Positions 25,169 through 35,940 of a DNA stretch of 64,000 nucleotides are shown piece by piece (position 1 is the first letter of the stretch; the number at the start of each line of letters is the position of its first letter). A program made the position numbers and the translations under genes. Location: positions 2,246,542 through 2,310,541 of the forward strand of contig VUYV01000003.1 of NCBI GenBank assembly GCA_008711295.1, written 5' to 3'. Source of the stretch: Anarhynchus alexandrinus. Its lineage: Eukaryota > Chordata > Aves > Charadriiformes > Charadriidae. Below the pieces are notes generated by a model. The model saw only the letters and a list, made by a program, of their open reading frames with translations. It did no database searches and had not been told where the DNA came from.

Positions 25169-26355
25169 ACTACGCTTTCTCTCTTCCTTATCCTCTTTAT
25201 ATTTTATTGCAACTAGTAAGGGGATTTGGGCACTAGCAGATGTGGAAAAAAAAAATATATGAGCGGGAAGGGAATTCCTTGCATAGTGAAAACTCCTGAA
25301 GCAGTATGAGAACAGTAGCCAGCTTAATTACATTACTAGAGGAGCTGATCAAACCAGCGAAACAGTGTTTTATCACTTCTTCAATACAAATTTCCCCAGC
25401 ACTGCTACCACATAATATTCTTCAGAATGAAGAGCTGTAAGTTGGGCCTTGATGACATAATTCTTTGAGAAATATGACAAGAGCATGTCAGTTAATATTT
25501 GCCTTTAATCTTTCTTATCTCCTTAACACAAAAAAATAGAATGTCATTGTTTTGAACCTGAGTTATGAGGTAATAAGTTTTGGTAGCTTATTAACAAGGC
25601 TATTGCACAAAGAGAGGCAGAATGTAATTCTGTTCATTTTCTTCCAGTGAAGGCCTTTTTATTTTGCATTTTTTTTAAGATTCAATAACTTGTCCCCAAT
25701 AAAGTGGTTTCCCACCCCTGCTCACTGCTGCTTTGAAAACTGCCTAGTATTTAAAACATGGATCAGTGAAAAACAGTAATGTATCATGTCAAAAGGAGGT
25801 GTCTGGTGAATGCTGCTGGGATGAGTGCTAGGTCATGTTTTAATTAAATTCCTCATTAGTGATCTGAAAAAGAGTATAAAGAGCATGCTAATGAGATTCA
25901 CATATCTAAATTGGAAGGTGCCTTACAGTCCAAACAACACCAAAAAGTTTGGAATGTGGGGGAGGAAAATCTCCTGTGCTTGATTTGGAAAATTTTCCAT
26001 TATCTGGCAGGATTTAAAAAAAAAAAAAAAATCAAGTGCACAAATGAAATTTGAACTCAGCTGTTTTGTTATGTGGGGGATTTGGTGGTTTGGGATTTTT
26101 TGTGTGTTTAGGTTTTGTTTGTTTGTTTGTTTGTTTAATGAGAAATGAAAGGCTGTTCTAATGAAACATATCTTGGAGACAGTAGTGGTGAACAGAATGT
26201 TAGACAAGATTTTTTTCAGGGCCATTACGTTCAGAGCTGGTCACAGCCAGACCACAGCAGAGGGAGGAAGGAATGCTCCACTGCTGGTCAGATGTTCTAC
26301 TATCATGTAATTGAGACCATGCACACCCTAAGAGAGTGCTACTGTGCAGAGATCA
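25169..26355. other. AT-rich sequence, nothing recognised apart from a GTTT microsatellite
   Basis: No gene or interspersed repeat was recognised; a GTTT tandem repeat lies at about 26113-26137. Confidence 0.6.
26113..26137. repeat. (GTTT)n microsatellite
   Basis: About five to six GTTT units in tandem. Confidence 0.85.
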
Positions 26356-26357
26356 AC

Positions 26358-26430
26358 CTCCACAGGATCATGGAACCATTTAGACTGCGAGGGGCCTTCA
26401 GAGGTCCACTTACTCCAACCTCCACCGCCC
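26358..26430 (-). mobile_element. short old CR1 3'-end remnant, minus strand
   Basis: The text AGGATCATGGAACCATTTAG, then GGGGCCTTCAGAGGTCCACTTACTCCAACC, is a diverged reverse complement of a CR1 3' terminus (usual form ATCATAGAATCATTTAGGTTGGAAGGGACC...). It is only about 70 bases and is followed directly by the 3' end of a second, better-preserved CR1, so a younger copy landed in or beside an old one. Confidence 0.65.
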
Positions 26431-26433
26431 TCT

Positions 26434-26678
26434 TAGAATCATAGAATCATCTATGTTGGAAGGGACCTTTAAGATCATCAAGTCCAACCATTAACCTAAC
26501 ACTGCCAAAACCACCACTAAACCATGTCCCTCAGCACCACATCTACCTGTCTTTTAAATACCTCCCGGGAGGTATTCAACTATTTCCCTGAACAGTTTGT
26601 TCCAATGTTTGATAACCCCTTCTGTGAAGAAATTTTTCCTAATATCCAATCTAAGCCTCCCACTCCCTCTCTCCCCAG
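26434..26678 (-). mobile_element. CR1 LINE 3' fragment, minus strand
   Basis: About 245 bases beginning with the canonical terminus TTAGAATCATAGAATCATC and continuing through the 3' untranslated region (GGAAGGGACCTTTAAGATCATCAAGTCC, AACCTAACACTGCCAAAACCACCACTAAACCATG) into the end of ORF2 (TTCTGTGAAGAAATTTTTCCTAATATCC). It shares its 3' signature with the plus-strand CR1 at 14100-15517. It is 5'-truncated. Confidence 0.95.
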
Positions 26679-27315
26679 ATCTGCATCATAGTAGCCAAAG
26701 GGAAAAATCACCTATGCACAGGCATATGGGCACAGGCATAGTATTGCAGAACAGGTCTTTTGAGACAAAACAACAGAACTCTAGGTCTTCATCTCTTAGT
26801 ACCACATATACTTGACAGAAAATTTGTATTAAAGAAAAATTTATAAACTGAACTAATGTAAAAATGACCAAGAAAAAGAGTTAACCAAAGAGTTAGTGTA
26901 ATTGAGATATAAGGATGGCATAAAAAAGTGTCCTAGATTCAAACTGACATCATCGAACAGAGTAAGTTTGTAAGAGTTCAAGCAGAATCCTATTACAGAT
27001 TTTCAACATCCTTTTTCACCTTACAGATGAAGTATCAGATACTTTAAAGAATTAATTGTTTGCCAATATATGTTTGAATGTGATCATCAGAGAAATGCTA
27101 TGGGAATGGTAAGAAAGTATTTTCAAGGGTTAGGTGAAAAGCATGTTGCTCTCATGGAGCTGTATCTAAGTATATGTTTAAAGTTACAGAATCAAACTAA
27201 AACCAAATAGGATCATTTTTAACTTTAAGAGAGTAAACATAAACTCTACATTTCCTTATCATCAGATCATTACACTGTCCATATATTACTAAAATTGATG
27301 GTGAACTAGCTACAT
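26679..27315. other. AT-rich spacer, nothing recognised
   Basis: Unique sequence between two CR1 fragments. No gene was recognised. Confidence 0.6.
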
Positions 27316-27317
27316 TA

Positions 27318-27533
27318 GAAAGAAGTTTTTCACTTTAAGGGTGGTAAGGCACCGAAACAGGTTGCCCAGAGAGGTTGTTGAGGCCCCATCCCTGGAGGTG
27401 TTCAAGGCCAGGCTGGATGTGGACTTGGGCAACCTGGTCTAGTGGGAGGTGTCCCTGTCTATGGCAGGGGGGTTGGAACTGGATGATCTTCAAGGTCCTT
27501 TCCAACCTAAACCATTCTATGATTCTATGATTC
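27318..27533 (+). mobile_element. CR1 LINE 3' fragment, plus strand
   Basis: About 215 bases: the ORF2 tail (GAAGTTTTTCACTTTAAGGGTGGT, CCCAGAGAGGTTGTTGAGGCCCCATCCCTGGAGGTGTTCAAGG), the 3' untranslated region (GCAACCTGGTCTAGTGGGAGGTGTCCC, GGGGGGTTGGAACTGGATGATCTTC) and a full terminus with ATTCTATGATTCTATGATTC at about 27514-27533. The high identity to the 3' end of the nested copy at 59429-60004 marks the same, relatively young subfamily. Confidence 0.96.
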
Positions 27534-27769
27534 CACTGAAGTCAAAGGTAAAGCTTGCTAGCCCTTTGCTTTTTTGAACTTCCTGAAAGTGATAATTTAG
27601 ATGAAATACCAATTTGGGCACTAGAAACAAACAAAGACTACCTGTTTTTTTTCCAGAGATACTAAGCAAATGTCTTTTAATTCCATTCTCTTTAGAAATT
27701 TTCATTTAAAAAATAAAATTTGAAATAGCCTAAAGTCCATGACAGTTTTACCAGTATTTGCAATAAGAT
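27534..27769. other. unique spacer
   Basis: About 235 bases of AT-rich sequence between a CR1 end and the LTR-like element. Nothing recognised. Confidence 0.55.
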
Positions 27770-28909
27770 TGCATTGGGTTTGCGTGGGAAGGTTTCGGTG
27801 CAGGGAGGGCTACAGGGGTGGCTTCTGTGAGAAGCTGCTAGAAGGCTTCCCCCATGTCTGACAGAGCCAATGCCAGCCAGCTCCAAGTCAGACCCACTGC
27901 TGACCAAAGCTGAGCCAACTGGTGATGGTGGTAGCACCTCTGTGATAGCATATTTAGGAAGGGGGAAAATAAAACTGCACAATTGCAGCGGAGAGAGGAG
28001 TGAGAATATGTGAGAGCAACAACTCTGCAGACACCAAGGTCAGTGAAGAAGGAGGGGGAGGAGGTGCTCCAGGTGCCAGAGAAAACATTCCCCTGCAGCC
28101 TGTGGTGAAGACCATGGTGAGGCAGATTCTTCCCCTGCAGCCCATGGAGGTCCATAGTGGAGCAGATATCCACCTGCAGCCCATGGAGGACCCCATGCTG
28201 GAGCAGGTGGATGCCCAAAGGAGGCTGTTACCCCTTGGGAAGCCTGCACTGGAGCAGGTCCTGGTAGGATCTGTTGCCTCATGAAGAGAGGAGCCCACAC
28301 TGTAGTAAGTTTGCTGGCAGGACTTGTGACCCCATGGGGGACCGACACTGGAGCAGTCTGTTCCTGAAGGACTGCACCCCATGGAAAGGACCCATGCTGG
28401 AGCAGTTTGTGAAGAATTGCATGCCATGGGAGGGACTCACATTGGAGAAGTTCATGGAGGACTGTCTCCCATGGGAGGAAACCAACGCTGGAGCAGGGAC
28501 AGAGTGTGAGGAGTCCTCCCCCTGAGGAGGAAAGAGCAGCAGCAACAATGTGTGATGAACTGACCACAACCCCTATTCCCTGACCCCCTGCACTGCTCAG
28601 AGGGGAAGAGGTAGAGAAATCAGGAGTGAAGTTGAGCCCAGGAAGAAGGGAGGGGTGGGGGAAAGGTGTTTTTAAGATTTGGTTTTATTTCTCATTGTCC
28701 TGCTCTGATTTGATCAGTAAAAAATTAAACTAATTTCCCCAAGTCAAGTCTGGTTTTCCCCATGACCATAACTGGTGAGTGATCTCTCCCTGTCCTTACC
28801 TCGACCCATGAGTCTTTTGTTATATTTTCTCTCCCCTGTCCAGTTGAGAAGGGGAGTGATCGAATGGCTTTGCTGGCACCTGACATCCAGCCAGGGTCAG
28901 CCCATCACA
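27770..28909 (+). mobile_element. solo LTR-like element of avian endogenous-retrovirus type
   Basis: About 1.14 kb, far more GC-rich than its flanks, starting near TGCATTGGGTTTGCGTGGG and ending near CCCATCACA. I recognise the family from the start GGGTTTGCGTGGNAAGGTTT, the block GAAGGCTTCCCCCATGTC, the late block GATTTGGTTTTATTTCTCATTGTCCTGCTCTGATTTGATC, an A-rich ATTAAA (about 28725-28730) and the U5-like end TTGTTATATTTTCTCTCCCCTGTCCAG. A weak TATA-like CATATTTAGG lies near 27948. The possible 5-base target duplication is imperfect (AAGAT before, AATAT after). No primer-binding site or gag/pol sequence follows, so it stands as a solitary LTR. The many overlapping open frames on both strands (up to 175 codons) result from composition and the internal repeat and are not genes. 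Confidence 0.8.
28331..28498 (+). repeat. degenerate 45-46 bp tandem repeat inside the LTR
   Basis: Successive units start at about 28331, 28377, 28424 and 28469. Each opens with a CCATGG-type motif and continues into a GGAGCAG or GGAGAAG motif about 20-30 bases later. Looser copies extend upstream to about 28110 (CCCTGCAGCCCATGG units). The period of 45-46 bases is a multiple of three or close to it, which keeps several frames open. Confidence 0.75.
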
Positions 28910-31739
28910 AATATTAACCTTTATGCCTAATTCAACAAAAAAAAACATATTAAAAAAGGCATGAAATCTGTATTAATTTTATCAACTATATTGATTTAAT
29001 AAATGTATGTTTACTTTTGCTTTTGTTGTACACAGGTGATGAAAATGAATTTTGAAATTTCTTGTCAGTTACAGTTTAAGCAATATCCTTCATGTTACAG
29101 GAATGTGGTTTGAGCTTAATTTACCTTAAGCAGGAGGTAAATTTCTATAACCTTTGCAGTTCTGTTAACGCTTTTTCCTAATCAGGAATCTTAATGAATT
29201 TCTCTTTCTACCATTAAATTACATGGATCTGCATTTAATTATGAGAGCACTTACTAAATGAAATAGAGTGTAAATGAACTCCCATTTAACCTTAACACCG
29301 CTTGAAAACCATAGTTGTCAAAGATGAAAAATAAGTGTTCGAAGCTTCAGCCTTCTTCTTCTAGAACTGCTAAAGTCACTCCATTAAGAAGAAACACAAT
29401 GAAACACTGTTAGGATTTGGAAGACTATGCAACTGTGACCAAATTATTACTTGTTCTTCTCCAAGAGGTAGATCATTGACCATGTAACCTATCAAAATTT
29501 AAAATATGTAGACAATTAGAACATATCATGTCACAGAATTTTGAGATCACTTGAGGAAGACCTTGTTGAAGGGTAATGTTACCTTGTTCCAAAATATACC
29601 ATGAAAATGGAAGCCTGGACATTGTATGTTAATCAGAAAGCTCTCCAATAACAGAATAATGCAGAATTTTTACAAAGTGATTTCATTAAGCTGATTTAAC
29701 TTTCAGAGGTTTTCCTTAGTGTGTGTATATTTTCCCTTTTTCTTGCCTTTGCAGTAAATACAGCAAAACTTAAGCAATCCAAAGTACCTCAGATGAGATA
29801 GCAAATGAAACAGTGCTGCTGAGTGCAGGGTCCTCAATTCATTTGACTTGTTTTATGCTCTCTAAGGTAATTATTTAACTCTGTATTGCTTTCTCATTGC
29901 AATTTATAGATTTTCCTGTCTTTAAAAAAAAAAGCAGAGAGAGATAGAACAGACACTCCTGGCATTTTACACAAAGAAAAAGCCAAATCTCGTGGAGTGG
30001 AATGTCATACTTACTGTCAAATTCCAAAATCAACGACTATATAAAGAAAAACTTCCTGAAATACATAAATACTAGCAAAAAGTTTTCAGTACAACAAACC
30101 TATTGTTTTTCTCAGTTAGAAGTTATTTATATAAATAACATTCCATAAACAACTAACTTAATATAAACGAATATATCGCGTTTCCTTCAAATTCTGTTCC
30201 CTTCTAAACCAAATACCATTCTGCAATTTGCAGGGTGAGGAGAGTCAGGACTAGGCAGCACTTTGTGTTGTGCCTGGAATACTAACAAGCTGCAAGTTCT
30301 CACACTAAGGAAAAAAAACCCACCACAACAAAAACAAATGGGGAAGTAAACGACCCCCCTTTTCTCAACCATCGCTTGCTGGCAAGAATCTTACCTATAA
30401 TATATAGACACTTTGAAAACATGATTTGAATGTTACTTGGAAACAATAATAAATGCATTACTGAAATATTTCTCGGATGGACTGATTATTTATTTATTTC
30501 CTTCAAATGCTTCAGCTGCAATGTTCAGTCAGCTGTCAATTATCAGCTGCCAATTATTGTTAAAAACATAAGCTAGTTTAGTTACAGAATCAGTGTAGGT
30601 ATGTTTCTACAGCAAAATTATATGTATAAAAAGCCTTGAGTGGGTGTTCACTTGGGGATGTTTACATTCTACCCTCATCTGCATCGCTGACCTCCTGTTT
30701 CTCAATTAAATCCTGTATGTCTATTCTTAAAGCCTTTAGTAATGTGTTGTTATCATCCACAGTTTTTGGTTTATAAACCCACTCCCTTATTACCTTTGAA
30801 AATTAAGACTAGTTAGTCTCCCCAAAAATATGGTCTCTCAACCTTTCCCCCAAAACAGTCATAATTGTAAGTTGATGTATAAATCATCTCAGACTGTGTA
30901 TAAAGCACATGCTTTACCCATTGGAAAGTTATATTAATTTTATTTTTTTAATTTACTTTAAACATCCACAGTGAAAACAATTTTGCATCACATTAGGAAA
31001 GACCCCAAGAATAATTACTTATTGTGAAATTTAGCAATTCAGATTTACACTACAGGATCATATCAGCTGCCAATGCTCAGCATAAATCTTTTTAATAGGG
31101 ATTACACATGTCTATCAATGGCAGAACAGAATATTAAACCCTTTATGCATAATGCATTTTTTTCGAATTTGGATGATGTATGAGCCTGCTTTTGAAAACA
31201 ATTACTTTTTTGTATCCGCTTGCTCCTCTTGAAACATGAATCCAGTGGGACGCAGAAGAGGGGCAAGAATTCATGCAGTTGGATCACTGGCTCCTACTTT
31301 CAAATACCAAGAACTATTTCACTGGTGCCCCATAGAATATTGCAGGGCTGAACACAGAGTCTCCCAATTGAGGCTCCCCAAAGAATTTTAGGAATTAAAA
31401 CATGAACTAAAATTCCCTATGTACTCTGAAAAAGTCTGACATGAATGAAAATAAGAAGCTTCTCACTGCAACTATCTACAAAAAATGTAAAATAAACTGT
31501 TCATGAAGAGATCACTGGTTTCATTCAATTAAAAAAAAAACATATTAAAATATTCAGTGAATATTTTGGCATGCACTTTTTTCAACTTAAAAGTCTTCTT
31601 TGCAACAAGGAGAGATGAATTAAGGTAAAGGTAGTACAGGACCTTAACGGAAGCACAGCTTGTAGGATCACATGATTACTTCAGAATCTACCCTTACATG
31701 AAAAAAATGAAAAATCAACATGAAGAAATAGTCCTAACC
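28910..31739. other. AT-rich sequence, nothing recognised
   Basis: No gene, repeat family or structured RNA was recognised. Confidence 0.6.
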
Positions 31740-31749
31740 ATTGTGAAGT

Positions 31750-32085
31750 GTGCTCTCAGTCAAGGTGAGTCCAGAAAAGCTAAGAGCTGCTAAGGAGCTA
31801 AAATCCCCTGCTGGGACTTGCACTTTGGAGAGCTGCATTGATATTGGCCCACGTCAGCAACAAGGACACGATGAAGAAACGTCAGTAGAAGCGAGTGAGG
31901 GTGAGGTACCAGAAAGAGTCCTCCCAGAGAGGAAAGGAAGAGGGACTGATGAGGAGCCTGGAGTTCAGGAAGGGGGTAGTGGAAATTCCTTTAAAAAAAT
32001 GTCGGGAACCACTGCTGTAGAAGGTGGTCAAAAAAGTGATAAGCACATATGTAGAAACACCTGTATGAGTCTGCAGCAAACCTGA
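31750..32085 (+). other. unexplained 111-codon open frame
   Basis: An open frame with a hydrophilic, glutamate- and glycine-rich translation (residues about 38-95), unlike the lysine/asparagine/phenylalanine-rich noise typical of this AT-rich window. No domain is recognised. It overlaps a candidate hAT terminal inverted repeat at 31998-32014, so it may be transposon-derived or simply a moderately GC-rich relic. There is no visible promoter, polyadenylation signal or splice context to support expression. Confidence 0.2.
31994..32022 (-). mobile_element. possible hAT terminal inverted repeat with target-site duplication
   Basis: Read on the minus strand, 32014 downwards begins CAGTGGTTCCCGACATTTTTT, close to the CAGTGGTTCCCAAC type of terminus of Charlie-like hAT transposons. 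The eight bases outside it on that strand are TTCTACAG (32022-32015), which fits the usual hAT target consensus nTCTAnAn. The partner end was not found, so this would be a truncated copy. Confidence 0.35.
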
Positions 32086-32976
32086 AAGCAACAGACTGCC
32101 TCACTTATTTCTGAAATACTGGTACCCAAAGTCTCCTGAATAAAAAGCTTTGTAATAGAAGCATAAAACCTTGCCTGAGCAGACCAGCAGATATTTACTA
32201 GTTGTAGTCAAAGATCACACATGTGCTTCAGGAGTGAAGGAAGATGAGTAAGTAGGGAGTGTGAGACATCTCCCCATACACAAGTTTTAAACATTTGAGA
32301 AAAACATCAGGTTTGTTTTATTGTGGGGGTGTTTTAATTTTTATTTTTTTTTAAAGTGATCCTGTAAACTCCTGAAAGCCACAGGAATCAAACTAATGGT
32401 GGCATCTATCTATCTCTTCTTGTGAACACAACATATTAGTCAAACTCTTCACAGACAGTGTAAAATAGTAACGTCCAAATATTTATATTCGTCTCATTAG
32501 ACTGTATGAAGTTTGAACCTTATCTCTGTTTTGTCCATTCAAACTAGTGCATGACTGGAAATTCTGGGCAGCAGCTGTCTTCTCACTCACAACTCAATTT
32601 CTACTCACAATTTTGACTCTGGAAGCAAGGAAAATAAAACCTCTGGCTAATGACCAATATGATGATTTGTCAAGGGTTGTTAGTATCCATTACTTCTTTT
32701 TTTTTTTTTTAATAATACCAATGATTTCCAGACAAACATATTGCTCAGAAACACATGCCATTTTAGAAGAGACTATTTTATGAAGTATAGGTGTTTTACT
32801 TAAATTAATTTCTGCTTTCTCTCCCTGTGCTTAAGGAAAACTATGACTCATGAGATTTGATACATTCAGATCTGTTATTGAGCGCTGGCTAACACAGAAT
32901 TCAGCCTTGTTTTAAACGTGAGCATGAAAGGAGAGACTTAGGAAAAAACGTATTATGATGACTCCGCCCTTAACAA
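32086..32976. other. AT-rich sequence, nothing recognised
   Basis: Nothing recognised. A run of T at about 32697-32711 would be a short poly(A) on the minus strand. Confidence 0.55.
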
Positions 32977-33156
32977 TCAAATGGATGAAGCCGCTTCTTT
33001 TAAATCTCTGAGGTATGCTTTGTATTTAATTTCTTCTTCTTCCCCTGTCAGATCAGGTGCCAGTAAGCCATTCATTTTGTTCATTACAGCTTCTGTATCA
33101 CTTCGGATTAGAGGTTGCAGACGTGGATTAAGCCTATTCTTAGTGCTTCTAAATCA
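32977..33156 (-). pseudogene. coding-like segment, unidentified, minus strand
   Basis: A minus-strand open stretch of 58 codons ending in TGA at 32977-32979. Its translation is unusually protein-like for this window: 'RLNPRLQPLIRSDTE', then 'MNGLLAPDLTGEEEE', then 'YKAYLRDLKEAASSI', with regular alternation of charged and hydrophobic residues. An in-frame stop lies immediately upstream, but a one-base shift there gives the equally plausible 'FDLEALRIG', suggesting a frameshift. About 265 bases downstream on the minus strand is a 15-base A-run without a clear AATAAA. It could be a terminal exon, a decayed retrocopy or chance. I do not recognise the family. Confidence 0.25.
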
Positions 33157-35639
33157 AACCTGTGTATTTGATTTTCATTTTGTCAGGAGCCGTACTGTAG
33201 TAGTCTTTCAAAGGACATCCCTACTATTTCCTACAACAAACTTGGCACTAAGACTTCTTAACAGAAAAAACTTGAAAACTAACACAGCTGTTAAAACAAA
33301 ATGTCGGTGCGTTTCATGAAGCTCAGAAATTACAAATGGCAAACAGACACATGAGATGAAAGCCTGTATGAAACAGCATCAAAATGTTATTTCCACCACC
33401 TTTCCTAGTTTATTTGAAAACATGTATGCAGTAGTCAACTGTTACTTACTGCATACATATGTATGAGGATTCTCTCCACCTGCAGTAAAGAACATGAAAG
33501 AGGGAGCAAAACTTTTACACATAGCACACATGAACTAAGTTCCAAATCACAATTGTAATAGAAATCTGTGAGGCTCAACACTTGTACCAGTGTCATCCAC
33601 CACAAAACTTAACAAATTTCTTCTCTTCTGTTCTCACAGCCAGGCATTTATTGTGCTGCTGCAGCCTGTTTCTATGATCAGGTGTGAGTTTTTACAGCCA
33701 TGTCTGACCTGGTTCCTCATAGTCCTATATATCTTAACATGCACGATGAGAAAAATATGCTTCCTCAGTTTTTCATTCATTTAATAACAAAAAACCTAAA
33801 ATCTCAAACATAATGTTTTTAAGTATTTCATCTTATAATTTAAAATCAGTGTTGGGCGAATAGTATCTCCAAAAAGTAAAAGAAAGTCTGAAAAAAGAGA
33901 TAGGTTTCCTGACAACAAAATAATAAAAAGTGCTAATGATGGCATCAAGCTCTTTCAGCTGCACCACACAGCGATTCAATTGTAATGCATTTTATAAAGA
34001 TGAGTTAAAGGTTACTGCTGGGTTGTGCACTTTCACACAGAAAAAACTTGTATGTTCAGTGTGAAACATGGCAGCTATTTAAATTAAGAAGCACCACTCT
34101 AAGCTGTGTCCTTTGTTGCATTTATGAGCTTTCTATGTATAGAAATCTGTATAAGGCACCCTTGTCATTTTTTGTTTCCATCTGATAATCTCTCTTGAAC
34201 AATGTGGTCTTTGGGCAATCATGGCTCTCCTCTCATGCCAAGATCTCTGCATTTGGCCATGCATTACTATAGTCATCTTCTTGCTTCATCTCAAAGCTTT
34301 TTGCCAGTATTTTGCCTTACTTTTTCTACGTAAGGATTAAAAATGCACTATTTTACTCACAATTGTTCCTGTCCCAGCCTAGTCCTGTCATTTCTTTAAA
34401 CCAAACTCCTTCACGCACATGGGCTGCGAGCATATCTGTGCTCTTTCCACATGCTCCCTGTGCTCTTCCTTCCTGTTAGTCTCCATTTCATTGCTATATT
34501 GGTAAATAATTCAGCCAGTGTCAGGTCTACAGCTGGTTTAATTAGTTATTTTTCTCTGTCCAGGAAGTAGAGTTTTCTATGTGTCAACATCTTAATCCCT
34601 ATTAGGGAATGAAGGAGAGGGTGACATCACCCAGGAAACTAAGTGCTGATATCAATCAGTCCTGTGACCTAATTACAGACCTATTAAAATTGACACAGAA
34701 TACAGAACATAGAGAGATGCTCTGTGTATTGCACATATTTCCTTCCTGGTTTTCCCCTTTTCTCCTCCAGTTAATTGTGTGCTATCTATAGATGGCTGGA
34801 ACGTTATCTCAAGAGTAGGGACTGATCAGCTTCAGCATTCGAAAATTGATCCATTAAAAATAAGCAAAAAAAATTCAGCAGAGAGTGGGCCAGGTCTGGA
34901 CACTGTAATTTCAGAGTATTTGGAAGAAATAAAGCTAGTCCATAGTCCTGTTCAGGCAACATTACATGTTAATTTAAGCACTATTTTCTTTGAACTTGAC
35001 TGTCTTTTAAAACTAAACTCATTTCACTGTAAGAAACAGAAATGCCAATTACTCTTTCCTGCTGAAGAGATGTTCTTTCTTAATCCATATTTTGAAAGAG
35101 TTATACTGCACTCTTTAGCTGTTTCATAAAGAGTCTGTTAAAAAAAAAAAAAAAAACAAAAAAAAAAAAAAAGCAAACCTGGAAGAACCAGGAATCAAAA
35201 GTCACAAGGATAATAAAATATTTGTTGGGAAAAACAATTCATATTGCTAGCAAACCCACAGAATTAACAGAACACAGAAATAATACATTTTTTGGGTAAA
35301 AACTGACAATTGTGCATTTGTAAGTCCTAGTTTTCAAGTGCTGTTAGTGGAATGTGTTAATCTGTGTTTCCATGTGTTCTGAAAGAACAAAAAATACATG
35401 TGTGCATTTTTGTTCACTTCCTGGAATTTCACTGGAGAGGGTAAAACCAATAACCATTTTGAATTATATAGATCCAGGGAATACTGGCGATAGAAGTCTG
35501 AATTTCAGTGTCTTTTTGGATCTGTTAGATTTTAAATAAATTCTTATAAACAAAACCAAACACTGTGCAAATACAAACAGCAGGTTAGCAGGCTCCAGAA
35601 CTGGCCAATTGTAATCAAACTCCTGTATCCGAAATGACT
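33157..35639. other. AT-rich sequence with an A-tract
   Basis: No gene was recognised. An interrupted poly(A) of about 33 bases lies at 35140-35172. Confidence 0.55.
35140..35172. repeat. interrupted poly(A) tract
   Basis: Seventeen A residues, one C, then about fifteen A residues. Simple sequence. Confidence 0.9.
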
Positions 35640-35679
35640 GACCCCCTGCTGATTAGATCACACCTAATGCAGGCTTTGC

Positions 35680-35940
35680 ATGCAAGAAACAAACCCCCCT
35701 TTCACTCTGAAGCTGCTTCGAAGGGGATGGCTTCTGCAGCAGAGCCCTCACCCCAGCCATGCACCATGGCCAAGGCCCAGGGCCTGGCTCGGCTGCCCCT
35801 GCCCTCGGGGGCTGCCTCAGCCCCAGCGTGGTGGGACTGCACCTGCCGGGAAGGGGAGGCCATGGCCCCACTGGCCTGCGGTCACCCAGTGCCCCGCTTA
35901 ACGGCATGCAGATACGCCTCCCCTGCACAGGCAGGTTGAC
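35680..35940. other. GC-rich, CpG-bearing island of unknown origin
   Basis: About 260 bases that stand out for GC content and for several retained CpG dinucleotides, whereas the flanks have almost none. Open frames exist on both strands (91 codons minus, 101 plus), a by-product of composition. There is no match to CR1 or to the two LTRs here. Possibilities are a small unmethylated CpG island (promoter or enhancer), a young retroposed GC-rich fragment or an unclassified LTR piece. Confidence 0.45.

Noticed and set aside
28040..28567. Overlapping open frames of up to 175 codons on both strands at 27.7-28.6 kb
   Set aside because: They lie inside the LTR-like element, are open in several frames and on both strands at once, and follow its tandem repeat; composition explains them.
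33425..33463. Inverted repeat TGTATGCAGTA / TACTGCATACA
   Set aside because: Eleven-base arms in AT-rich sequence are expected by chance at this window length; no further structure.
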